Of a DNA stretch of 64,000 nucleotides, positions 37,897-48,533 are shown piece after piece (the first letter of the stretch is position 1; the number at the start of each line of letters is the position of its first letter). Below the pieces are notes generated by a model that saw only the letters and a program-made list of their open reading frames with translations, was not told the DNA's origin and did not search any database. The stretch is from Fistulifera solaris. Its lineage: Eukaryota; Bacillariophyta; Bacillariophyceae; Naviculales; Stauroneidaceae. The stretch lies in contig AP026135.1 in the NCBI GenBank assembly GCA_030295235.1, positions 1,164,001 to 1,228,000 on the forward strand. Reading direction: 5' to 3'. The position numbers were made by a program, and so were the translations under genes.

Positions 37897-39111
37897 CTAT
37901 GTACTTGACGACGACGACGACGTTTCTTGCACCAAGGCCTCTAAATTCAAGACTGGCGGGACACCGGGTCGATACAATAAACAAGTGTGACCTACCGTCT
38001 GGGTAACATGGGCTTGTAATTGTGCTGCAATGACCTGACCTACCAACTTGGCATCCTTCTTCTTGTTTACGGCATTGTTTAACCGTACTTGTACCAACTC
38101 ATGATCCCACAACAGTTGATCTAAATGTTCCATCCATTCTGGTTTGATCTTGATGGTCTTATACATGGCAATGCACTTGTCCGTATCATCCTCAACTCGC
38201 TGTTCTTGCAATATCCAAAGCTCTGAATCGACCAACATATCCTTGGCCCAGCTCACTTCGGGCAGAGTCCCCGCCGCTTTTTGTCGACCGGCCACCGATC
38301 GAAGTGCCGATCGCATCGCCCCCGTCACCTGATCATTGTACGTGTCACTCGGCCATTCGGCAGGACGAGGAGTAATGCGTTGACAAAAAGCTGCGACTAA
38401 CGAGGCACACGCAGGATCATTCATCAAATCTACTGTAACGCCCTTTTGTTGCAAGAATTGCACGCCCCCACCATCGACGCGGGGGTTCGGATCGCGAAAT
38501 CCAACAACGACTCTTTGTACACCCGCCAATTGGAGTGCCAAGGCACAAGGAGGCGTTTGCCCGTAATGACAGCATGGTTCGAGTGTCACATAAGCTGTCA
38601 CCGATGCGTGATCGACCAAGGGTTGAAAGAGAGACGAAGGATCGCTGCGATATTGATTCGTCAATTCTTGTATCCGAGTGAATTCCGTACTTCGGGCGCT
38701 ATCAGAAGAACTGTTAAACTGTTCTATAACACATTTGGCTGCCCGAACACCATCCGAAACATGTCCAGAGGCCTGTAATAAGGCAAATACTTCAGCGTGT
38801 GGAAATCCGGCACGGGGATGAAATCCTTGTCCGATGATTTGATTCTGTTCATTCACTAACACACAGCCGACAGCAGGATTCGGAAACGTATGTCCTAATC
38901 CGAGCTTCGCAGAAGCAACTGCTTGATTTAGGAAAGCTTGATCGGTGGATGTGGCTGAAGTAGCATGTGCAGTAGTGATGGATGTGTGTCGAGTCACGAC
39001 ATTCCGATGTAAAGATCTTTGCGTTTGAAAGGAATGGGCCGGGAAAGCCTGGCAGAGGAAAAGCCACAGAAAGGCGGAAATGACATGATTTAATAGAGAA
39101 GAAGGAATCAT
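37897..39111 (-). CDS. RibD-type pyrimidine deaminase fused to a CRM (YhbY-like) domain, plastid
   Basis: 404 residues from the ATG at 39111. The signal peptide (ISAFLWLFLCQAFPAHS-FQTQ) fits a plastid protein. The deaminase domain (~55-240) has the zinc and proton-shuttle motif FPHAEVFALL and the second zinc motif PCCHYGQTPPCALAL, as in riboflavin-pathway deaminases acting on the ribosylamino-pyrimidine after GTP cyclohydrolase II. No RibD reductase domain follows. Instead the last ~75 residues (LDQLLWDHELVQVRLNN, QLQAHVTQTVGHTCLLYRPG) match the end of CRS1-YhbY (CRM) RNA-binding domains. The Ser run at the C-terminus is a tail. The fusion is unusual to me; the deaminase call is firm and the CRM call is moderate. 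Confidence 0.85.
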   Translation of the reverse strand: MIPSSLLNHVISAFLWLFLCQAFPAHSFQTQRSLHRNVVTRHTSITTAHATSATSTDQAFLNQAVASAKLGLGHTFPNPAVGCVLVNEQNQIIGQGFHPRAGFPHAEVFALLQASGHVSDGVRAAKCVIEQFNSSSDSARSTEFTRIQELTNQYRSDPSSLFQPLVDHASVTAYVTLEPCCHYGQTPPCALALQLAGVQRVVVGFRDPNPRVDGGGVQFLQQKGVTVDLMNDPACASLVAAFCQRITPRPAEWPSDTYNDQVTGAMRSALRSVAGRQKAAGTLPEVSWAKDMLVDSELWILQEQRVEDDTDKCIAMYKTIKIKPEWMEHLDQLLWDHELVQVRLNNAVNKKKDAKLVGQVIAAQLQAHVTQTVGHTCLLYRPGVPPVLNLEALVQETSSSSSST

Positions 39112-39531
39112 GATTGTTTGCCTTGCCTTCTACTTGGTATTGTTTGATAGCGCAGCTTTTTGTCATGGGTCGAGTTTATGCCTTTTTTTGATGGCGGCGG
39201 TGTGGCTTTGATGGATGATGACGGCTCTCTCATGACTGAAGTCCATTCGGATACATCACGGCTAGAATTGAAAACTATACCAATGCATTCTCAAGAAAAG
39301 ATTAGTCGTCACATAAAAATCGAATACCCGATACGCTATTGACGAAAGAAGTTTTCTTAGTGCGACAATTATGTTGCGGCGCTTATTATCTCATGAAGAC
39401 TTCATTGCTAGTAAGTCGTGGATTAATTTTCAAGCGCTGTACCTACAGAGTGCTCACTACGAATACTTCATTGATTTTCTATACGAGCGTTCTGAGATTA
39501 TGAACCATCTTTATTTGTTTTCGATTCCTTT
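39112..39531. other. Intergenic stretch, no gene seen
   Basis: 420 bp between the deaminase-CRM start and the end of the membrane-anchored gene, both on the minus strand. No recognised element. Confidence 0.4.
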
Positions 39532-40684
39532 TCAAATTCGCGGTGACGATTGGGCACCAAAACTCACCCCCAGTATTCGAAAAACACTTTTGTCGTCTCC
39601 ATCCAATGGCGAAGAAAGAACATTCCATTGCACGCGTATTGATTGACGAGGAGCTACCTTTCCGACGGGGCTCATTTCCCAGCTTATTACATCACTGTCA
39701 TCACTCTCGCGATATGGCTCAATGACTAACGCGGGTATCCCATCCAGTCGAATCCGAGTTAATGCTTCCTGCGGTCCTACCTTATAGGTCAAGTACAACA
39801 TGCGCTCGGTATCAAACGGATTGTGAACTGTAAGGGTATGTCTCGTATCGTCGTAATAATAGTATTCGTCATCCGCCAATAGTTCGTTAGAAATATCGAG
39901 CCGTCGCTTTCGCAAGAATGATGGCAAGTAAGATGAAAATTGTAGTGATGATATCAGAGATTGCACCGCACGTGGATTGAATTCCATCCATAAAGGTGGA
40001 TTTGTTGTTGGATGAAACCAATAACACGCGTCCCCAATCCCCCATGATTTTCCAGAATCCACAGCAGCTTGTGAATCTTCATACGACGAAGTTGTTGTTG
40101 TCGTTGTCTTGGTAGTTCTTAATGTTTCGAATACTTTATGACCTTCTCTCTTACTTTCTGACGAGTTATGAATGGATCCTTGATGCACGGATATTTCTGC
40201 TGCAGGGTATCGTTGTCGCAAGCGCTGCAACAAGAGTGATAGGCTGGATTCGTCGTCAGCTGCGATTGTTGTGTCGGGAAGTAGAATCTCGATCGTGTCG
40301 TAATCCCATTCTTTATCTCCTCCGTTGTTTGTTGTTAACAGCGATTGCAAGCAGGATGCTGCAAAAGAGAGGGAATGCATGTTAACGTTATGCGAGGAAG
40401 ATGAGAAATGATTTGCGGACCTCAACAAAGTTTCAGAAGTTCCCAAAATCAAACGATGCCGCCTGTTTTCTTTTTGCATATAAAGACTGCGATTGATGCT
40501 TGTTTCTTGATGCAGAAACAAAAGAAGCTACCGTTGTTGTTACGGGTGTTTCTTCAGTGATTTGTCGTGTCAACAACAATTGCGTCCGCAATTGCAATCC
40601 CGTCAAGATCATGACACTCGCAAGCGACAGGAACCAGCCGTATAAACGAAGATGCGCATAATAAGAATAGCCACGCTTGTACAT
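39532..40684 (-). CDS. Membrane-anchored protein of unknown function
   Basis: The ATG at 40684 begins MYKRGYSYYAHLRLYGWFLSL, then ASVMILTGL, a single N-terminal membrane segment of signal-anchor type. The rest is soluble: an acidic region, a Thr-rich stretch (TTKTTTTTTSS), then WGIGDACYWFHPTTNPPLW, a Tyr-rich EYYYYDDTRHTLTVHNPF and a beta-rich C-terminus (SIRVQWNVLSSP). The frame changes between 40433 and 40521. An indel or an unrecognised intron ending at the TTTTGCAG near 40360 could explain it, but I found no donor in the right phase. I do not recognise the family. Topology suggests the bulk faces the ER lumen. Confidence 0.6.
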
Positions 40685-41200
40685 TTGTTGTTTGTGATGA
40701 TAATGATGATGATGATTCTTCTTATCACAAGTGTTGACACGAAAGGAAAGAAGAATGACCCACCCATTATTATTACTGAGTATTATTTTTTTGTGTTTTC
40801 GTTCTCGTCGGCTTCTCGCTGTTCTCGGTGCGCCGAAGATTCCGAATTTTTGGCAAAGAAAAAAAAAGTCCCGAGCAGAAAGACTCCAAAACGGCGATAG
40901 TAAACTGTACTGGTAGAAGGCAGCCTACTCACTCGGCATCGTTGAGAGTCTAAAGAAAATTTCACACCGAAAGCTGTTCTAATCCGTGACTCCAAACGAA
41001 ACAGTCGTGGACAATTATGGTAACCTTTATAAAACAAAAAATAAAAAACAAATTTTGGGTCGCTTTCTGCCGCGAGAATGTGCGACCGAATTCTTGCAAA
41101 ATAATACGGAGTAACTAATTAATTGATACATGATGAATAATTTCGGGTGATACCAGTAATCGATAAGGGAATGAGCATTACTTTATAAACTTACAGAGAA
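40685..41200. other. Divergent intergenic region, no gene seen
   Basis: 516 bp between the membrane-anchored gene and the CobW gene. It contains homopolymer and GAT/ATG simple repeats near 40697-40716. It probably holds both promoters. Confidence 0.4.
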
Positions 41201-42586
41201 ATGGATACGAAAGAAGAGAAACGCGTGAACGAATTTCCTCCATCGGATTCGAATGATTTTGTTTCCTGTAACGACGACGGCGCCTTCGATGATGATGATG
41301 ATGATGTTCCTCCGACTCTGATCGATCTTTCTCGTAACGACGACAAAGTTCCGTCTTTGTCAACAACAACTACAACACAATTGTCAGTCCGCCAAGAACC
41401 GTGTCCTTTGACTATTCTGTCGGGATTTTTGGGGTCGGGAAAGACAACATTAATACAATACATTTTGCAATCTCCCGATCACGGAAAACGAATTGCCGTG
41501 ATTGAAAATGAATACGGAGGCAACGGCAGCACAGATAATGCTACGAATGAAAATGATACTACCAACAGCAGAAACCTTCGGGTAGAGTCCCTCATTGCGC
41601 AAGACGGATTAGCTTTACAAGATGAGGACGTGAAGGGGAACTTACTCGATATGATTGAATTGCCAAACGGCTGTGTCTGCTGTACTGTCAAGGACAAGCT
41701 AGTGCAAACGCTCGAAGCTCTTTTACAGGCTCGACCAGATCTCGATTACATACTTTTGGAATGTTCTGGAATGGCGAATCCGGGGCCAGTGGCGACGACC
41801 TTTTGGTTGGACGAAGCCTTGGAGTCGCAGTTGCGCTTGGATGGCATCGTCACGTTAGTTGACGCCAAGTACATCGAGCAGCAACTCGAAACGACCATTG
41901 AAGCGTCACAACAAATTGCGTATGCTGATCGTATTTTGATCAACAAGGCAGATCTCTTGGTTCATAATGAGAATGACATGAGACAAGGAACCGATCCATT
42001 GGGTCGGGTTCAGGAACGCATCCGACGATTGAATCCCTTAGCCGAAATGAAAGCATGTACATACAGTCGAATACCCGATTTGAGTTGGATTTTGGATGTA
42101 CAGTTGTTTGATCCGAATCGGTTTGATGCAACTATTACTCTGGAGAACGAACACAATCATTGGCATGATCACAGCCATGGTCACGATTACTATTCTCCGA
42201 ACGATTGTGACAAGTGTGCTCACAACCACGCGCATACTGACGCCATTTCGACGATCACACTGCATCACGATGGGTGTTTGCACTCACTTGATGTGTTGAA
42301 TCGTTGGTTGGCTGAATTGCTGTGGCCCGATCAAGATGGTCATTCGAGTTTGCAAGCAACAACAGCGACAAATACCATGTCAATTCTACGTCTCAAAGGC
42401 ATTGTGGCTATACCAAATCATGGAGAACATTATATTGTACAAGCAGTATACGATTCGTGGCAAGTAACACCGGCAAAAACGGCGAAGTTTGAAACGGACG
42501 CAGACAAGGCTTGTCAATTGATCGTCATCGGGCAGCATCTAAACGAAAGCATGTTGCGAGCTGGTTTTCAAAGCTGTCTCGCATGA
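41201..42586 (+). CDS. CobW/ZNG1-family GTPase, zinc metallochaperone type
   Basis: 461 residues. A G3E P-loop GTPase with GFLGSGKTT at ~76-84, the metal motif GCVCCTVKDKL, ECSGMANPGPV, and NKADLL for guanine. A His-rich loop (HNHWHDHSHGHDYY, then CDKCAHNHAH) follows, and a C-terminal CobW_C domain with GIVAIPNHGEHYIVQAVYD. Eukaryotic relatives hand zinc to METAP1, and algal paralogues respond to zinc or cobalt limitation. The N-terminal extension is acidic (DDDDDDVPPTLIDL) and lacks the CPELVPI motif I recall as the METAP1-binding site, so the client may differ. It converges on the first RluA-like gene, with 51 bp between stops. Confidence 0.92.
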   Translation: MDTKEEKRVNEFPPSDSNDFVSCNDDGAFDDDDDDVPPTLIDLSRNDDKVPSLSTTTTTQLSVRQEPCPLTILSGFLGSGKTTLIQYILQSPDHGKRIAVIENEYGGNGSTDNATNENDTTNSRNLRVESLIAQDGLALQDEDVKGNLLDMIELPNGCVCCTVKDKLVQTLEALLQARPDLDYILLECSGMANPGPVATTFWLDEALESQLRLDGIVTLVDAKYIEQQLETTIEASQQIAYADRILINKADLLVHNENDMRQGTDPLGRVQERIRRLNPLAEMKACTYSRIPDLSWILDVQLFDPNRFDATITLENEHNHWHDHSHGHDYYSPNDCDKCAHNHAHTDAISTITLHHDGCLHSLDVLNRWLAELLWPDQDGHSSLQATTATNTMSILRLKGIVAIPNHGEHYIVQAVYDSWQVTPAKTAKFETDADKACQLIVIGQHLNESMLRAGFQSCLA

Positions 42587-42637
42587 TAGAAAGACTAATT
42601 GGATGATGAAAATAGTTTTTTTCTTTATTTTTCTTCA

Positions 42638-43801
42638 TTACGATTCCTGTCTAAAAGGAGTATTGACACTCAACGAAACATCTTCTTTGGTGACAGGGTG
42701 TCGGAACTTGAGTGATTTGGCGTGTACGCACGTTTTCTTTGAAGCAAGGGCAGATTGGACAGAATCGCTGGCTCGGCTCTTGTTTGGTAGCAATTGATCT
42801 TGTTCTGCAGCCGTCAAACCGCCATTGGGGGCAGCACTGCCTCCTTTTCCGTATGTGGCGTCTCCCACAATCGGGTGTCCCATAGCAGCCAAATGAACAT
42901 TCAACTGATGAGTTCTTCCGGAAATACTGTGCAACAAAACACGCGTGACGGGTTGTCCGTCAACTTCTTCCTTGCCCAAGACTTCATACTTTGTCAAACT
43001 ATCCTTGGGCAATTGTAGCAATTTCTTGCTGACATCACTTCCTTCCAAACTGAGGAGTGCTTGTTGGTGCGCCTCGGTAGAGACTCGCATAAAGGGAGGG
43101 AACTCGTAATCACGCATAAGAGGAAGGTGAATTATACCGCTGGCTTGTTCCATGTGTCCACAGACCAAGGCTTCGTATGTTCGTTCGATCTTGCGTGTGC
43201 GAAAGACCGTGTTCATGCCCCGCACGGCTTCGGCCGTCTTTCCCAGGATAACCAATCCAGAAGTATCAAATCCAAGTCGGTGCACTACCATCTTGTCGGC
43301 GCGATCGAGGGAAGAACCAAAGTGATCATAGACAGCTTGCGCCAAACTGGGATGATCTGCAGACATTGATAAAACACCAGCCGGCTTGTTGACAACAATC
43401 ACATGATCGTCTTCGAATACAACTTTGATGTCCTGTTTTGTTTAAAAAAGTAGATCAAATATTTGAAGAGGATTAACAGTGAGTAAAACTATTCAAATCA
43501 GCTTACAACACACGTCTTTTATCTCTCTCGCATCATGACTCACCTCTTTACTCAATTTCGCAGAAGTCGCATCCTTCTCACGTAGCTTCGCGAGCTGTGC
43601 TTGCAAGCGCGAGTTAACATCGGCAGCGGAAAGAGAAGAGGCTCCATTGACGGCATTTCCGGAGGCAACATTGACCGACGCATCCGTGTCCGCTTCTACC
43701 GTGCTGTAGAACACCGGGTGCTGCTGTCTCGAAACGGAAGGTACAAAAGCGGTCGCTCCGTTTACCGTCAACAACAAACAAACAAGAGAATGAAAGCGCA
43801 T
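42638..43801 (-). CDS. RluA-like pseudouridine synthase paralogue 1, plastid-targeted (spliced)
   Basis: Exons 43544-43801 and 42638-43432 give 350 residues. The signal peptide (MRFHSLVCLLLTVNGATA-FVPS) has the diatom plastid motif, and a helical stretch (SRLQAQLAKLREKDA) follows. The catalytic domain has VFEDDHVIVVNKPAGVLS, VRGMNTVFRTRKIERTYEALV, HSISGRTHQLNVHLAAMGHPI and GDATYGKGG, as in RluA enzymes that isomerise uridine in RNA. At the catalytic loop it reads HRLGFDTSGL near residue 135, with Gly where RluA enzymes have the nucleophilic Asp (HRLDxxTSG). The 111-bp intron is in the same place as in paralogue 2. Confidence 0.87.
43433..43543 (-). other. Intron of RluA-like paralogue 1
   Basis: 111 bp, GTGAGT donor and AAACAG acceptor, phase 0, directly before DIKVVFEDDH. 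Confidence 0.85.
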
Positions 43802-45154
43802 GATTCAATTATGTGCACTGCGATAGAAATAATTATTGAATAAAAATCGCAGGAAAGAGAGAGATACACAAACGTTTGTTGCCGAATTGATGATGGCTTG
43901 AGCGATGATGTGGACGGCAGCGTTGAAATTGCTGCAAAACATCGAAACGCCCTTTCGCGAGTGATGGATGGCCAGGTTCTTTCCCAGCCTCACTTTACTA
44001 CTGTATAGGATCCTGAGTGAATGTCCCTGCGCTGGTAGCCATCCAAACCTTTGCCATCACACAAACGATAGGTTATGAGTTCAGCCAAGCCGGGTCACTG
44101 ACGCAAGCGACAAACCAATCTCATGTTCCGCGCGGAAGCACGAAGGACGGTTTGCAACGAGTCACGCACGAGGCACGCGTGATGAAACCAGAACCAAGAT
44201 GACGTATGATCAGAACCAGAAACACACCCATTTCTTTTTTGATTTTTCAGAAAAGTCACAAAACGTGAAGACGTAAGATAGCAATGTCTAGTGTCTAGTA
44301 ATGACTGACTACTGTACTAGGTGGAAAGGTGACTCTTTATTATTATTATTATTTCTTGTGTCTTTTGCCGTTTGTCTGACATGACTGCAAATCCCGATTA
44401 ACAACAAGACGAAAGGCGCAAGACTTTCGACGTTGCAAAATTCGACAAAGACGTTGCACCTTGCCAACGTTAACTTGATGGCCGAAATTCGACAAACGTT
44501 CATTCTGCACATAGACCAAAACACAGAAAGGCAAGCGAAACTGCAAGACGGGCTCGGGAAGGTATGTCATCCTAAGTATAGATGATGTGGCGTAAATACA
44601 AAAATACTTACCAGTGATCTTGCCTAATTAGAAAGAGAGTGTACATTTACCCCCCGATAATGTTTAAAGCCGCCGGCAGAGTCACAAATACTTATGCCGA
44701 GAATTGGTGATACATCGGCGCGCCATGGCGCACCTCAGAGAAGAACCCAATCACCGAATGCATTCTCTGAATCACAGTCGACGGTGAAAGAGTACTCCGA
44801 TTGGATCTGTTTCGTACAGAATGGCTTTCGTTTTTGTGTCGACTTCACACTCCCGGCCGGCGCAGAATTCTGAAATTACGCTGCTTTCGCTTCGGACGAA
44901 CTCTCAACGTACGTAAAAGGTGTACCACGTCCAACGCTCGGCGATCTGAAGCTCTCCACGTCCAGTGCTGCTGTGGGGCTGAGATTTTATGCAAGACAAT
45001 CGGATGAATTGTGGGCCGGTTTCTCTGCTGCGGTGTGTGTACGTCGGTGACAGCACAAAATTTTCAAAAATAGCATTGGGAAACATTCGATGCATTGTGA
45101 GGTGTTCTATCATCCTCCAAACTAATACAATCAACAAAACATTACTCCATTGCA
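43802..45154. other. 1.35-kb intergenic stretch, no gene seen
   Basis: Between RluA-like paralogue 1 and the unknown gene at 45155, which diverge. An ATT triplet run lies near 44337-44352 and a GGCGCGCCATGGCGC palindrome-like string near 44718. No gene seen. Confidence 0.4.
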
Positions 45155-46561
45155 ATGGATGCAATAGATGGAGCAATGTCGGGCGAAAAGATGGCGTTAC
45201 AAGAGTTTGCGCAGAGTTTAGGGGCCTGGAATTCGATCTCCGCAACAGGCATTGGTGCTGAAGAAGACGACGGACGCACTCGTCAAGAAGCTACGTTGCT
45301 TATGAGTCTTTCTTCTGCAGCTCCAGATGCTACAGAGACAGACAGTTTGTCAGAGTCTTCAGCATACTCGCGAAAAGACGAATTTCGATTTACGTGTCCC
45401 TCCTTGTCACTGGAGCGCTCAATGAGCTTCTCTTCGAGATCACTCATTCGCCGTGTTAGTAAACAGAATCCTATGCCTGCTACTTTGCTCCGACGACCTC
45501 TTACAGTAGAAGACAGAGATGCACTCTTGTTAAATGCAGATGCGATGGCTCGCAACATGTTGCAGTCATATCAAAAGGCGATGGAGTGGAGAATTCACGT
45601 GTGGATCGCTTCTCTTTCGCGCGCACTCGCAACGGAAGAAAAGAAGTTACTGGCTCAAGGAGCTAGCGTAGAAGAGATCAAGCAACTCTGCGACTCTCCA
45701 GAGGCTCGTCTTCTTTTGGCGCTCCGTGAAGTTGAGAAACGTATTCATGTCACTGGAGCAGGGACACTTTTCCGCGTTCAAGATGAGTGCTCGCAAGATG
45801 CGAGCGATATAAAACGTTCCAAGAAGCAGCGTGTAGATCATGAGAACTGTGAAACGTACACTGTGAAGCATGATATCATTCTTGATTGTTTCATTACCCT
45901 TCAAACACCCGCCGGGTACTCCGAAATTAAACTTGAAGTTCCAGGTACTATGGAAGGATCGTTCGTTCCTGGTGAGAATCATCTTACAGATGAAATCACA
46001 TCTGTTGTTGTCGATTTAAACACCGACATGCTGGCAGCTATGATGGAGAGAAGTTGTCGCAAGATTGCTCGCTTATCAGCGGAAAGTCTCTTGGAAAACT
46101 TCGCTCGTTTAGGTGTTGAGGAGCAGGCTTGCTCGACGCCCGTCAAGACACAGCTTTCGTCACTTAGCGAAGAACCTGAAGAAGAATTACCCTTATCCTC
46201 CTCTCTTACGTCTAGCATGACACCGTCAAGACTTTCGTTCCGCGAGTCACAAACACAGGAGGATTTTTCGGCTGTCATGGTGACGCCCCCTGCAAGAGTC
46301 TCCACACTGCGTAAGCGTTCAAACGATAGTGTAATGATGCCCATTCCGGATGACTTAGATGACAAGCCCAGTCGTATTTCTCCTTCTAACTCTCTTTGGT
46401 CGACGCCATTACCAAGCACTAGTAATCGTCTTGGTCGACAAGGACTCGCTCTGGTGTCTCCACCACCTGGAGACTGCCGCGAGTATCACGAAGGGAATGA
46501 AAATGGCCCTTCGCTTCCTATGCTCGTGGAAGCGGCCTGTCGTGCTATGCAGGCAAACTAA
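45155..46561 (+). CDS. Unknown protein, mostly disordered with one central domain
   Basis: 468 residues from the ATG at 45155, single exon. The first ~110 residues are Ser-rich. A helical middle (LTVEDRDALLLNADAMARNMLQ, then WRIHVWIASLSRALATEEKKLL) leads to a beta-rich stretch (CFITLQTPAGYSEIKLEVPG and TSVVVDLNTDMLAAMM). A basic SKKQRVDH may be a nuclear signal. The C-terminus is Ser/Pro-rich. I do not recognise the family. It lies between the two RluA-like paralogues, so it may have been present when that segment duplicated, or been inserted later. Confidence 0.7.
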   Translation: MDAIDGAMSGEKMALQEFAQSLGAWNSISATGIGAEEDDGRTRQEATLLMSLSSAAPDATETDSLSESSAYSRKDEFRFTCPSLSLERSMSFSSRSLIRRVSKQNPMPATLLRRPLTVEDRDALLLNADAMARNMLQSYQKAMEWRIHVWIASLSRALATEEKKLLAQGASVEEIKQLCDSPEARLLLALREVEKRIHVTGAGTLFRVQDECSQDASDIKRSKKQRVDHENCETYTVKHDIILDCFITLQTPAGYSEIKLEVPGTMEGSFVPGENHLTDEITSVVVDLNTDMLAAMMERSCRKIARLSAESLLENFARLGVEEQACSTPVKTQLSSLSEEPEEELPLSSSLTSSMTPSRLSFRESQTQEDFSAVMVTPPARVSTLRKRSNDSVMMPIPDDLDDKPSRISPSNSLWSTPLPSTSNRLGRQGLALVSPPPGDCREYHEGNENGPSLPMLVEAACRAMQAN

Positions 46562-46669
46562 ATCTGCTTTATCGCGTCTTCAACTATCGATAACGTCTCG
46601 CACGTTCTTCGGCGAGGCTGTTGCGTTGATATTGTTCTGTTAATTTGTGGAAAATTTATATGTATGAAG

Positions 46670-46685
46670 CAGCTTCATGAAGCTG
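46670..46685. other. 16-bp perfect palindrome after the unknown gene
   Basis: CAGCTTCATGAAGCTG, about 110 bp past the stop codon. It could fold as a 3'-end hairpin or be a protein site. No more can be said. Confidence 0.4.
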
Positions 46686-46823
46686 GTTGCATTAACGGCC
46701 CTTTTGAAACGAGGGAAGTCGCTGTGAAATAAACTGTTAATTACATAGTTCATCTCAATTGCGCTAAATCAAAGAAGTAGAACGTGTGTCGATAAAGTCG
46801 CTTTACAAGAAAACCTGAGTCAG

Positions 46824-47979
46824 CTACCTGATTACTTTGCGCTTTATGTTTTTTGAATATTCAAAAGGAGGCTTGCTGATGCATTCGACAGGTTCTTTGG
46901 TAACAGGATGTTTGAATCGAATCAACGAGGCATGAACGCACATTCTTTGAGGCTGTTGTTTTTGTACTTGCACCTGGACTTCCTCAGTAGCAGCGCCTGC
47001 TGGTAATTCGCTCAATTTCAATCCACCATTCGGTGCGGCAGTACCTTGGTACCCGTACACAAAGTCCCCAACAATTGGATGACCACGTGCGGCACAGTGC
47101 ACATTCAGTTGATGGGTTCGTCCTGAAATACTTGTTAATTGCAATCGTGTCACTGGAGCGACTTGCTGTTCGGGTTGCAGATAGTCTCTTGTTTTGACCA
47201 CGAAGTGAGTCATAGCTGCTTTGGGCGCCTCCATTAGTTTCCGAGGCACTATGTCTGGATTGAGATCGAGCAATCGCCGTTGCTGTTCTTCTGTCGATAC
47301 GCGCATGAACGGTGGATGATCGATATCACGCATAAGTGGTAATCGAATAAGTCCTTCCGACTCATTCAGATGTCCGACTACAAGCGCTTCATATTGCCTA
47401 GTAATTTTTCGTGTTCGAAAGAGTGTTTGCAGTCCTCGCACACCTTCCATGGTCAAGGCACAGACCATGAGTCCGCTGGTTTCTCGTCCCAATCGATGAA
47501 CAATCATTTGATCTATAGTAATACCAGAGGGCTGACATGCTTCAAAGACAACCTGCGCCAGTGACGGATATTCCTTGGATGTACATAGCACGCCGTACGG
47601 CTTGTTGACAACCACGAGATGGTCATCTTGGTAGACGATTTCAAGATCCTACATTTTATTAGAGTGAAAACGTGAGTCAAAGCGTCGGGTCGAGTTTAAA
47701 CGGAACAATGACTACTGCGAGACTTACGCTTGGCTGTATGGTTGAACTTAACTCATCTTGTTTTCTTAAAATCTCCATTTGTGCTTGTAATTTCTGTCGC
47801 ACCTGTTCGGAAGGTGAGGAAGAAGAGTGCTCGGATATCTCTTGCGATTGATAGCGGCGTAGCAGTTCGGAATTCCGCGGAAGTAAAGATGGATTCAAAA
47901 GAGGAATGAAAGCTTGGCTATAAGCAAGAATCATCAATAACTGCAATGAGAAGCCGATGCTGAAGTAGGATGTTGCCAT
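46824..47979 (-). CDS. RluA-like pseudouridine synthase paralogue 2, organelle-targeted (spliced)
   Basis: Exons 47728-47979 and 46824-47648 give 358 residues from the ATG at 47979. The hydrophobic N-terminus (LQLLMILAYSQA-FIPL) fits a plastid signal. The domain carries VYQDDHLVVVNKPYGVLC, LQTLFRTRKITRQYEALVVG, TSISGRTHQLNVHCAARGHPI and GDFVYGYQG. The active-site loop is HRLGRETSGL, again Gly in place of the usual catalytic Asp. A helix before the intron (RQKLQAQMEILRKQDELSS) matches the same place in paralogue 1, as does the intron itself. The two genes are clearly duplicates ~3.5 kb apart on the same strand. Confidence 0.86.
47649..47727 (-). other. Intron of RluA-like paralogue 2
   Basis: 79 bp, GTAAGT donor and ATGTAG acceptor, phase 0, directly before DLEIVYQDDH; same position as in paralogue 1. 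Confidence 0.85.
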
Positions 47980-48533
47980 GATCCTTCTGTCGTTTTTTTT
48001 GTGCAAAAGAGAGACAGAAATACAGCGAAACAGAGCGAATAGCAGTCAGCCGATTTCACTATCAAATCGACCAGCAATGAAAGGATAAGAGCTGTTTCCG
48101 GAGCACCGAAGAATCGGAAAAGATACAGAGCCAGGTGAATGCTATAGAAGAGTTGCTATAGATGGATCGAAGAGGAAGAGAAGTGTTTTGTTGACAGTTG
48201 ACATCTGCTCGGCCGATCTCGATAATCAGTGATTCTCTGGCGCCGGCTGATAGATAGCGCGTTACTAGTCTTATCGGTTTTAAAACTCAACATCCTGCTA
48301 AAGGTGACACGTGTATCTTTTGAGTATTGCGCTGCGTGTAAGCGCCTTTTTTACGACTGCATTTTCAGTCACGTAACCCTATCCTCACGCTATATCCGAC
48401 ACACAGCACACACCGTGTGAATTGCAACCATTACTACAAAGTATAGTCGTCCATAAGCCTTACCGTCATATTTTTCTATATTCATTACTTCATTGTTATC
48501 CTTCTCGCTGTCATTCAATAATATTACAAAAGA
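47980..48533. other. Divergent intergenic region, no gene seen
   Basis: 554 bp between RluA-like paralogue 2 and TFIIH p34. It probably holds both promoters. No recognised element. Confidence 0.4.
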
